Position numbers and translations under genes: made by a program. DNA of 64,000 nucleotides from Alkalihalophilus pseudofirmus. Lineage in GTDB: Bacteria > Bacillota > Bacilli > Bacillales > Bacillaceae_D. Positions 55,967 through 64,000 of the stretch are shown here, piece after piece. The first letter of the stretch is position 1. Every line of letters starts with the position of its first letter. The DNA lies in the NCBI RefSeq assembly GCF_029094545.1, contig NZ_CP117835.1, positions 2,584,001-2,648,000 on the forward strand, in the 5' to 3' direction. The notes under the pieces are model-generated. The model saw nothing but the letters and a program-made list of their open reading frames with translations, was not told where the DNA came from and did no database searches.

Positions 55967-58378
55967 TTACATAAATAAATAAGGATGTAAATCAATTGAT
56001 ATATTCAGCTGGCCTTGATTCATTTCTTTTAGATAATGCTGCTGAATTTCCCGCAATGTATTTACAAGCTTCGGTTCATTTTTGTATTTTATCATGCATT
56101 GATAGCGATATCTATCTTTTATCCGTGCAATAGGAGAGGCTGTAGGGCCTAAAACAACCGTTTCATCTGAAAGCTCTCTTTTTAAAAATGAGGTGATTTT
56201 TTCCGTTACGCCAATCACTTTAGTAATTTCCGGATGAGAGACATTAATTAACGTCAGATAAAAATAAGGCGGATAACCAGCATGTTTACGCTGAGCCATT
56301 TCCATTTCAAAATAAGCTTCATAGTTATGAGACTTTACAAGCTCGATACTATAGTGTTCAGGAGTGTATGTTTGAATAACAACTTCGCCAGATAATTCAT
56401 GCCGCCCGGCTCTTCCGCTTACTTGTTCCATCAGCTGAAACGTTCTCTCACTCGCCCTGAAGTCAGGTATATGCAGCATGGAATCTGCAGCGAGGACACC
56501 AACGAGGGTTATGTTTGGAAAATCCAGGCCTTTAGCGATCATCTGAGTGCCTAGCAAAATGTCCGCTTCTCCTTTGCCAAACGACGTTAAAAGCCGTTCA
56601 TGAGAGCCTTTTTTTCTTGTTGTATCTACATCCATCCTAATGACTCTAGCAGAAGGAAGGACTCGCGCGATTTCTTCTTCCACTTTCTGTGTTCCTGTCC
56701 CAAAAAATCGAATGTGTTCACTCCCGCAGGACTCGCATACAGTCGGCATCGCTTCCTCATGACCGCAATAATGACACTTAAGTTGATTCTGACTGCGATG
56801 ATATGTCAGAGATATATCACAATGATCACATGTTGCTACATACCCGCAGTCCCGACACATCACAAAGGTTGAGTACCCTCTGCGGTTTAAAAATAGAACC
56901 GTTTGTTCATTGCGATCCATTCTCTCTTGCATCTTTTCAAGTAAAGCAGCTGAGAACATTGACCGGTTGCCTGCTCTTAACTCTTCACGCATGTCTACAA
57001 CATTCACTTCTGGCATTGCACGATTATTTACACGTTCGGTCAGAGGCAACAAAGTATATCGACCCTTTTTCGCCCTGGCATACGATTCTAGCGACGGGGT
57101 CGCACTTCCTAAAATTACCGGACATTGATGATACCGGCCCCTGAACATCGCCACATCTCTAGCATGATAACGAGGGTTTTCCTCTTGCTTATAGCTTGAT
57201 TCATGCTCTTCATCTATAATAATAATTCCTAAGTTTTTAAACGGAGCAAAGATAGCTGACCTCGCCCCGACAACTACCTTCACTTCATCACGATGAATCT
57301 TGCGCCACTCATCATATTTCTCTCCCATTGAAAGACCAGAATGTAGAACAGCTACTTTAGAGCCAAATCTGCCCTTAAAACGGTTCACCATTTGCGGGGT
57401 AAGAGCAATTTCTGGGACGAGCACAATGGCTTCTTTCCCATCCTTTAATGTGCGGTCAATCGCTTGAAGATAAATCTCTGTTTTGCCGCTGCCAGTCACT
57501 CCGTGTAATAAAAATGGTTCGTGAACCTCACTTTCAAGACTTTTGAGAATAGGCGCAATCACAGCTGCTTGTTTTTCAGTTAATTCAAGCGGCTTTGTTT
57601 CTTGGATATCCAACCCTTCCGTTGGGTCACGGTACACTTCTTCTTCCGTCTCATTAAGCAGTCCTTTTTTAAGAAGAGGAGTTATCGTCGCACGAGTGGT
57701 TTCTAATATACTCAAGAGCTCATTCGTTTTGATTGGATTCTTTTGGTTATATAAAAACGAGATTACCTCTCGCTGTTTTGCCGCACGCGCAGACAGATGA
57801 CGTAATAGTTCTTCTTCTGACTCTCCCTCAGCCGCAAGCCTAAGAACCCGTTCTGTCTTTTTATTTCCTTTGTCAACGACAACATATTCAAGATCAAGCA
57901 CCCCTTCTTGAATATAGGTCTGAACGAGCCGAACGAGTGAGGCATGCTCTTTCGTTAGAACATCCCAGTTCAGTCGGTCAGATTTTCCAAATGCCGCTTG
58001 AAGCGCCATATCAAAAGAGGCCGGGTCTCCTTTCAATACGACTTCTTTTTTCACTTTTGCACGAAGAGCAGCAGGTAGCATGACGTGGTAAGCTGATATT
58101 TTAAAGCTTAACGTCTTATCTGTCAGCCATTCTCCTAACTCTAATAATTCTTGAGTTAAAACAGGGATTACATCAAGGATATTCGAGATTTTTTTTAATT
58201 TATTATGAGAAGAAGACTCCGCAATCTCGATTACAAACCCTTGGATGGTCCTCGGTCCAAATGGGACGACGACCCGCATTCCTGGCTTGACCACTTCCTC
58301 CCATTCAGGCGGAATGCGGTAATCAAACAGACGATCGGTTTGTTGGGCGGGCACATCCACAATCACTTTTGCGATCAT
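55967..58378 (-). CDS. priA: Primosomal replication restart helicase PriA
   Basis: Reloads the replisome at stalled forks. The N-terminal DNA-binding domain starts VIVDVPAQQTDRLFDYRIP; helicase motifs include LLHGVTGSGKTEIYLQ and IIIDEEHESSYKQ. The zinc-binding insert has paired cysteines (CRDCGYVATCDHC, CHYCG, CESCG). Length 803. Overlaps the coaBC stop by four bases. Confidence 0.97.
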   Translation of the reverse strand: MIAKVIVDVPAQQTDRLFDYRIPPEWEEVVKPGMRVVVPFGPRTIQGFVIEIAESSSHNKLKKISNILDVIPVLTQELLELGEWLTDKTLSFKISAYHVMLPAALRAKVKKEVVLKGDPASFDMALQAAFGKSDRLNWDVLTKEHASLVRLVQTYIQEGVLDLEYVVVDKGNKKTERVLRLAAEGESEEELLRHLSARAAKQREVISFLYNQKNPIKTNELLSILETTRATITPLLKKGLLNETEEEVYRDPTEGLDIQETKPLELTEKQAAVIAPILKSLESEVHEPFLLHGVTGSGKTEIYLQAIDRTLKDGKEAIVLVPEIALTPQMVNRFKGRFGSKVAVLHSGLSMGEKYDEWRKIHRDEVKVVVGARSAIFAPFKNLGIIIIDEEHESSYKQEENPRYHARDVAMFRGRYHQCPVILGSATPSLESYARAKKGRYTLLPLTERVNNRAMPEVNVVDMREELRAGNRSMFSAALLEKMQERMDRNEQTVLFLNRRGYSTFVMCRDCGYVATCDHCDISLTYHRSQNQLKCHYCGHEEAMPTVCESCGSEHIRFFGTGTQKVEEEIARVLPSARVIRMDVDTTRKKGSHERLLTSFGKGEADILLGTQMIAKGLDFPNITLVGVLAADSMLHIPDFRASERTFQLMEQVSGRAGRHELSGEVVIQTYTPEHYSIELVKSHNYEAYFEMEMAQRKHAGYPPYFYLTLINVSHPEITKVIGVTEKITSFLKRELSDETVVLGPTASPIARIKDRYRYQCMIKYKNEPKLVNTLREIQQHYLKEMNQGQLNISIDLHPYLFM

Positions 58379-59598
58379 TCATTCCGATTCCTTTCAATAT
58401 AATCTATAATATCGGTTAATATCTGCTTCGCTACGGCATCTTTCGTTTGCTGTTCATAATTCTTAACCTCGCCGTCTTTAGAAAGAATCGTCACAATGTT
58501 AGTGTCAGACCCAAATCCTGCACCTGGCGTGGTAATGTTATTTGCTACAATTAAATCGAGATTCTTTTTTAGCAGTTTTTGTTTCGCATATTCTTCAACG
58601 TTTTCCGATTCAGCCGCAAAGCCAACCAAAATTTGATTCGCCTTCTTTTCACCAAGTGTTTTCAGGATATCCCGAGTCCTCTCCATTTCAACGCTCCACT
58701 CACCTGGACTTTTCTTTCTTTTCTGTTCAAACGTTTCTTTTGGTCTGTAATCAGCCACTGCTGCTGACTTGATGACAATATCTGCAGAATCATATACAGA
58801 CATTACAGCCTGATACATTTCCTCAGCGGATATGACTTTGATCACATCCACACCAGCTGGACGAGGAAGATTGGTCGGACCAGATACCAGCGTCACTTCT
58901 GCTCCTGCCCGTTTAGCTGCTGCAGCTACGGCATAGCCCATCTTACCAGTTGAGTGATTCGTGAAATAACGAACTGGGTCAATCCTTTCTTGAGTCGGTC
59001 CCGCTGTAATTACCACATGTTTTCCTTTTAACTCATTTATAGAATTGGTATCCCTCTCTTCAAATACACGATTAATCATATCAGCAATGACCTCAGGCTC
59101 TGCCATGCGACCTTTGCCTGTCCACCCGCAAGCAAGATACCCTGCTTCACCTTCTATAAAAGAGTAACCAAAATCTTTAAGCGTCTGCATGTTTTTCTGT
59201 ACAGCAGAATGGTTGTACATGTTTACGTTCATAGCAGGGGCTAAATAGACATCTGCCTTTGTCGCAAGCAGCGTAGTCGTAATCATATCATCAGCAATCC
59301 CGTTTGCTAGTTTTCCGATGACATTTGCAGTAGCAGGAGCGACTACAACAAGGTCTGCCCAATCAGCAAGATCAATATGAGCAATCTTTGACGGATCTGG
59401 TTCATGAAAGGTCCAATCATATACAGGGTTTCTTGATAATGCTTGAAATGTGTTAGGATTAACAAATTCTTTTGCAGACTCAGACATCATTACCTTTACC
59501 TCGGCACCTGCTTGAACAAGTTTACTCGTTAACGCGCAGGCTTTATACGCAGCAATGCCTCCAGTTACAGCTAGTACAATATGTTTACCATTTACCAT
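58375..59598 (-). CDS. coaBC: Bifunctional CoaBC (phosphopantothenoylcysteine synthase/decarboxylase)
   Basis: Two steps of coenzyme A synthesis in one protein. The CoaC flavin decarboxylase half (about 1-190) has VTGGIAAYKACAL, APAMNVNMY and the catalytic Cys in ACGWTGKGRM. The CoaB synthetase half (about 190-407) has ITAGPTQERIDPVRYFTN, NHSTGKMG and AAVADYRP. Length 407. The ATG after GGTGAG was chosen over a GTG inside that site. Confidence 0.96.
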   Translation of the reverse strand: MVNGKHIVLAVTGGIAAYKACALTSKLVQAGAEVKVMMSESAKEFVNPNTFQALSRNPVYDWTFHEPDPSKIAHIDLADWADLVVVAPATANVIGKLANGIADDMITTTLLATKADVYLAPAMNVNMYNHSAVQKNMQTLKDFGYSFIEGEAGYLACGWTGKGRMAEPEVIADMINRVFEERDTNSINELKGKHVVITAGPTQERIDPVRYFTNHSTGKMGYAVAAAAKRAGAEVTLVSGPTNLPRPAGVDVIKVISAEEMYQAVMSVYDSADIVIKSAAVADYRPKETFEQKRKKSPGEWSVEMERTRDILKTLGEKKANQILVGFAAESENVEEYAKQKLLKKNLDLIVANNITTPGAGFGSDTNIVTILSKDGEVKNYEQQTKDAVAKQILTDIIDYIERNRNE

Positions 59599-59809
59599 GT
59601 GTGTTCTCACCCTTTATATGCACAGTTGCTATTGCACCGTTTCTATTTTTTATGTAATAAATAGGTTCTCTTATTCTATTATGCCACCCAATCTTAACCT
59701 AAACAAAGAGCCTGCCCTCTATAATAGTAATCAAATGATCCAAACAGGCTTGCTGCAAGTATCAATCTTGGTTTACTTGAGGGTCAGACTCTTTCATTGG
59801 TTGTATGAA

Positions 59810-60028
59810 TTACTCTTCTTCTACTGGGGTAATACGCTCAAAACGCAGATGTTCTTCCACAATTTCTTCAAGCGCCATACCAACAGGCTTATGTGCTTTA
59901 GGGCGGTTCACAAGCGGACCGCGGCTTGAATCTTCACGAATTTCTCTTGCACGCTTTGCCGATACAGTGACAAGTGTATATTTTGAATCTAATTTATCCA
60001 TTAATGAATCAATTGATGGGTATAACAT
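59810..60028 (-). CDS. rpoZ: RNA polymerase omega subunit
   Basis: A 72-residue protein, [18 protein letters not shown], then [10 protein letters not shown], which wraps the beta-prime subunit and aids assembly. It directly follows gmk. A gap of 211 bases to coaBC holds no clear gene; a weak AGCCTG/CAGGCT hairpin is at about 59709-59751. Confidence 0.97.
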   Translation of the reverse strand: MLYPSIDSLMDKLDSKYTLVTVSAKRAREIREDSSRGPLVNRPKAHKPVGMALEEIVEEHLRFERITPVEEE

Positions 60029-60652
<624 letters not shown>

Positions 60653-60715
60653 CTACACCACATAGATTACCCCGTAGTGGCTGCATCTTTCATAATTAAG
60701 ATGTACCTGATTAAA

Positions 60716-60746
60716 AATAAGGCATTCACAAGATGTGATTATGCCT
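60716..60746 (-). terminator. Terminator after remA
   Basis: AGGCAT and TCACA pair with TGTGA and ATGCCT around a three-base loop with a two-base bulge, followed by TTATTTTTA on the minus strand. It overlaps the remA stop codon. Confidence 0.6.
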
Positions 60747-61002
60747 CTTCTGCACCATCTTCCTTACTAGTTAAGCGCTGTGCGACTGTTTCAGGCTGTA
60801 CTGCGCTTAAAATTACATGATCACTATCTGCAATGATAACTGCTCTTGTTCTACGACCATATGTAGCATCGATCAGCATGTTTCGATCACGTGCATCTTG
60901 AATAATGCGTTTGATCGGTGCAGATTCAGGACTGACAATGGAAATAATTCGATTAGCTGAAACAATATTTCCAAATCCAATGTTAATGAGTTTAATATTC
61001 AT
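60739..61002 (-). CDS. remA: Biofilm matrix regulator RemA
   Basis: An 87-residue DNA-binding protein that activates matrix and osmoprotection genes in B. subtilis. The sequence [20 protein letters not shown], then [19 protein letters not shown] is diagnostic of the YlzA/RemA family (DUF370). It lies between yloC and gmk. Confidence 0.96.
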   Translation of the reverse strand: MNIKLINIGFGNIVSANRIISIVSPESAPIKRIIQDARDRNMLIDATYGRRTRAVIIADSDHVILSAVQPETVAQRLTSKEDGAEEA

Positions 61003-61100
61003 GCATGTTCCCCCATCTGTTAGGAGAGCCGACTACCACTCTCATCATTTTTATCCAAACTAACCTTACTATATACGAAAAAGCGTTCGAATTCTACGTT

Positions 61101-61988
61101 CTATTCAACATTTTGTACTTGTTCTTTAATCTTTTCTATGTAACTTTTCAATGAAACAACAAATTGTCTTACTTCTGCATCATGAATTTTCGAACCGATT
61201 GTATTAATTTCACGGTTCATTTCCTGAACGAGAAAATCAAGCTTTCTGCCGATAGGAAAATCGTGATTTTCACTAATTTCCTTAAAGTGGCTAAGGTGCG
61301 ATCGCATCCTTACAAGCTCCTCATTTACATCTGCTTTTTCAGCATACAAACATGCTTCAGCAATGATGCGGTCAACTACCGCTTCACTGAGCTCCTTTAA
61401 AGACGAGGCCACACGCTCCTCCATTCTCTTTTGTAAATGTAGATTAATATCTGGTGCTTTTGTTTCAATTTTAGAAAGAACATTTGATATGTGGTTTAGC
61501 TGAATAAAAAGATCTTTTTTCAACCGGTCCCCTTCTCGTTCTTTCATATCAGCGAGTTCTTGAATACAAGCAGTTACGGAATTTAAGATCGCCAAACTGA
61601 TTTCTTCTGCATGCTTATCTTCCATTTCCACTTTTTTGACAAGCCGGTCATCAAAAAGAAGTGTGTTTACATCTAAGCATCCACCAACTTGATTTGATGA
61701 TCCCTTTAATTCATTGGCAATTTTGATGTACTCTTTGAGTAACTCATAATCCACTTCAAGCTTATGCTTACTAAATTCGGCTTTTTCAACATGAATAAAA
61801 AGATCAATTTTCCCGCGTTTTATTTCGTTATGTACTGTAGAGTGTATCTTTTCTTCTAAATGAAGAAACTCATTTGGGATACGAGTACTGCACTCAAAGA
61901 AGCGATGATTCACTGCCTTTGCTTCTACTATGATCGAAAAATGATCGCACTTAAAACTGTAACGTCCATAACCAGTCATACTTCGCAT
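61101..61988 (-). CDS. yloC: YicC/YloC family endoribonuclease-like protein
   Basis: A 295-residue stress-induced family protein; E. coli YicC has been tied to RNA decay. N-terminal RSMTGYGR and EAKAVNHRFFE, C-terminal GRKLDFLVQEMNREINTIGSK are the family hallmarks; the middle is a helical coiled region. The in vivo role here is not known. Confidence 0.93.
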   Translation of the reverse strand: MRSMTGYGRYSFKCDHFSIIVEAKAVNHRFFECSTRIPNEFLHLEEKIHSTVHNEIKRGKIDLFIHVEKAEFSKHKLEVDYELLKEYIKIANELKGSSNQVGGCLDVNTLLFDDRLVKKVEMEDKHAEEISLAILNSVTACIQELADMKEREGDRLKKDLFIQLNHISNVLSKIETKAPDINLHLQKRMEERVASSLKELSEAVVDRIIAEACLYAEKADVNEELVRMRSHLSHFKEISENHDFPIGRKLDFLVQEMNREINTIGSKIHDAEVRQFVVSLKSYIEKIKEQVQNVE

Positions 61989-62081
61989 CTTATCACATCC
62001 ATTCTCTTATTTTAACGAACTTTATATCTGGTAACAAGTAGAAACTACAAGGCGCCAATTATTCTGAGCTTTTAGAAAAAT

Positions 62082-62115
62082 AAAACGAGTTCATATGTTC
62101 ATGAACTCGTTTTTT
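62082..62115. terminator. Terminator between yloB and yloC
   Basis: AAACGAGTTCAT pairs with ATGAACTCGTTT around a six-base loop, with A and T runs on both sides. Confidence 0.9.
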
Positions 62116-62121
62116 CATCAC

Positions 62122-64000
62122 TTATCTTCTTTTAAACAGCTGAAATCCTCCTAATACAACAGTCGGGATCGCAGCCATTCCAAGTACGAGCAGCCACTCA
62201 CGCATATCAAGTGCAACCGTATGGAAAACTGGCTGCAGCGGAGGATAATAAATAACGGCAATCATAAGTAAAACAGAGATTACTACTGCTCCAACTAAAT
62301 ATCGATTTTCAAATGGATTTCGGTGATAAACTGAGTACTCGCTGCGGCAGTCAAAAACATGAATGAGCTGAGCCATCACAAGAGTGACAAATGCAACAGT
62401 TTGAGCCCTGATTAACTCATCAGGATGTGCTTCTAAAGTGATCCAGAATGCTGCTAGGGTAACAGCCCCAATCATAAAACCGCGGCTTAGGATTTTCCAT
62501 GTTAACCCACGAGCAAAGACCCCTTCCCTCGGGCTTCTTGGTGCTCGCTTCATGACGTCGCCTTCTGCTTGGTCCATCCCAAGTGCCATAGCAGGCAGCC
62601 CATCTGTCACTAGATTAATCCATAAAATTTGAATAGCAACTAATGGAAGCGGCATTCCTAGCATCATCGCAAATAGCATAACTAAAATCTCACCGACATT
62701 TGATGCCATCATATAGCGGATGAATTTCCGGATGTTCTCATAAATATTGCGGCCTTCTTTAATGGCCGATTTAATCGTTGCAAAATTATCATCGCTTAAA
62801 ATAAGCGAGGAAGCTTCTTTTGCAACATCTGTTCCTGTAATACCCATTGCAATTCCAATGTTGGCTGCTTTAATGGCCGGTGCATCATTAACGCCATCTC
62901 CTGTCATAGCCACAATATGCCCTCTTGCCTGGAGTGCTTTAACGATTTTTAATTTATCCTCTGGAGAGACCCTGGCGTATACATCTACATCGTCAACGCA
63001 TCCCTCAAGGTCCTCTACACTCATTTGTTTTAATGTTCTCCCCTCTAACACTTGACCTCCCTCACGAAGGATCCCTAACTCTTTTGCAATTGCAGAAGCA
63101 GTAAGGCGATGATCGCCTGTAATCATGACCGTTTTAATTCCAGCTTCCCTGCATTCACGAATTGACCCCTTCACCTCAGGTCTTGGCGGGTCAATCATTC
63201 CTTCTAACCCTAGAAACGTTAATTGTCTCTCTGCTTCAAAAGGCTGGCTGCATACTTCATTTGCCTTTAATGGTCTATAAGCAATGGCAATCGTTCTAAG
63301 CGCTTTAGATGACAGATTAGAAATAACGCCCTCTACTTCTGTTCTTCTAGACGATGTGAACGCCTCTGTTTGTTGATTATATGAAATAGTTGTGCATTGA
63401 GATAAAACGACATCAGGAGCTCCTTTTGTAATAATAAAAGATCTCCCTTTCTTATCTTTAACTATGACGCTCATCATCTTTCTTGCGGAGTCAAAAGGAA
63501 ATTCCATTACTCTAGTGTATTGTTCATTCAGACCCTCTGTACTGTATCCAGCCTTCATGGCAGCTACGACAAGAGCCCCTTCAGTCGGATCTCCATCTAA
63601 CACATATTCAGTTCTCTCTTTTCGTAACATCCCCTGCTTCATAGACCGCGTCATAAGTGAAGCGTTATTACATATTGCTCCGTAACTAAGTAATTGCTGC
63701 AGAGCCCTTTCACGCTCAGGCAGCACTTCTACTCCGGCCAAACGAAACGCACCGCTTGGTTCATACCCATTTCCGCTGACTTCCCACAGCTTGCCGCCAG
63801 ACCATAGTCTTGTGACGGTCATTTTGTTTTGGGTGAGCGTCCCCGTTTTGTCCGAACAAATAACAGATGCACATCCTAATGTTTCAACGGCGGGGAGCTT
63901 TCTAACAATGGCTCTTCGTTTAATCATCCGTTGAACACCAAGTGCTAATGCTACTGTGACGATCGCCGGAAGACCTTCAGGTATTGCCGCTACAGCAAGG
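62122..64000 (-). CDS. yloB: Calcium-transporting P-type ATPase, 3' part
   Basis: The frame runs off the right edge without a start; 625 residues are visible, against about 890 in B. subtilis YloB, so about the first 265 are missing. Visible parts are the membrane-span 4 calcium site (IPEGLP), the phosphorylation motif CSDKTGTLT, the hinge TGDGVNDAPAI, and the C-terminal membrane spans, with NLVTDGLPAMALG at span 6. A SERCA-type P2A pump exporting Ca2+. The first in-frame Met at 63927 is internal, not a start. Confidence 0.95.
   Translation of the reverse strand, partial: LAVAAIPEGLPAIVTVALALGVQRMIKRRAIVRKLPAVETLGCASVICSDKTGTLTQNKMTVTRLWSGGKLWEVSGNGYEPSGAFRLAGVEVLPERERALQQLLSYGAICNNASLMTRSMKQGMLRKERTEYVLDGDPTEGALVVAAMKAGYSTEGLNEQYTRVMEFPFDSARKMMSVIVKDKKGRSFIITKGAPDVVLSQCTTISYNQQTEAFTSSRRTEVEGVISNLSSKALRTIAIAYRPLKANEVCSQPFEAERQLTFLGLEGMIDPPRPEVKGSIRECREAGIKTVMITGDHRLTASAIAKELGILREGGQVLEGRTLKQMSVEDLEGCVDDVDVYARVSPEDKLKIVKALQARGHIVAMTGDGVNDAPAIKAANIGIAMGITGTDVAKEASSLILSDDNFATIKSAIKEGRNIYENIRKFIRYMMASNVGEILVMLFAMMLGMPLPLVAIQILWINLVTDGLPAMALGMDQAEGDVMKRAPRSPREGVFARGLTWKILSRGFMIGAVTLAAFWITLEAHPDELIRAQTVAFVTLVMAQLIHVFDCRSEYSVYHRNPFENRYLVGAVVISVLLMIAVIYYPPLQPVFHTVALDMREWLLVLGMAAIPTVVLGGFQLFKRR

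Noticed and set aside
59555..59929. A 124-codon plus-strand frame between coaBC and rpoZ
   Set aside because: It overlaps the ends of both genes, has no ribosome-binding site, and its translation is rich in Phe, Tyr, Arg and His, as antisense frames are here.
63927..63927. ATG at 63927 as the start of the calcium ATPase
   Set aside because: It is internal to the protein, just after the IPEGLP motif; the frame continues to the window edge.

Overview
The window is a chromosomal segment of an endospore-forming, flagellated, low-GC Gram-positive of the family Bacillaceae. The evidence is the gene content (CodY, RemA, FapR, SpoVM, HslUV, the PrkC/PrpC pair, SMC) and a gene order that follows the Bacillus subtilis yloB-to-fla/che region almost gene for gene. 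The genus cannot be fixed from the sequence alone. Nearly everything is on the minus strand, so transcription order runs from high to low coordinates. The only plus-strand genes are rpmB (48266-48454) and a yfkK-like UPF0435 gene (36387-36611). There is no prophage, insertion sequence, CRISPR array, rRNA or tRNA.

In transcription order: (1) 64000-48984 carries the 3' part of a Ca2+ P-type ATPase (yloB), yloC, remA, gmk, rpoZ, coaBC, priA, fmt, rsmB, prpC, prkC, rsgA and rpe. Three genes that B. subtilis has in this run (def, rlmN, thiN) are absent. (2) 48586-41342 holds the 26-residue peptide gene spoVM (too short for ordinary ORF calling), divergent rpmB, yloU, fakA with a degV/fakB-like partner, sdaAB-sdaAA and recG. 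(3) 41338-36661 is the FapR-controlled lipid operon fapR-plsX-fabD-fabG, with a clear FapR operator, then acpP on its own promoter and rnc. (4) 36172-24279 contains smc, ftsY, ylxM, ffh, rpsP, khpA, ylqD, rimM, trmD, rplS (with an L19 leader), a type I signal peptidase, rbgA and rnhB. These serve protein targeting, ribosome synthesis and chromosome organisation. (5) 24254-10832 contains ylqG, ylqH, a small SASP-like gene with a sigma-G-type promoter, sucCD, dprA, topA, trmFO, xerC, hslV, hslU and codY. (6) 10483-1 is the start of the fla/che operon: flgB, flgC, fliE, fliF, fliG, fliH, fliI, fliJ, ylxF, fliK, flgD, a TIGR02530 gene, flgE (flgG-like), and the first codons of flbD/swrD at the left edge.

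Most of the window is conserved housekeeping DNA. The points that stand out are: an unexplained structured leader with a duplicated motif between the trmFO promoter and trmFO (16016-16228); a perfect 14-bp inverted repeat around the ylxM-ffh promoter (31489-31537); the 57-codon SASP-like gene with a near-consensus sigma-G promoter (21948-22196); a Bacillaceae-type palindromic repeat inside the flagellar operon (147-273); and the simultaneous loss of def, rlmN and thiN from a normally rigid gene order.
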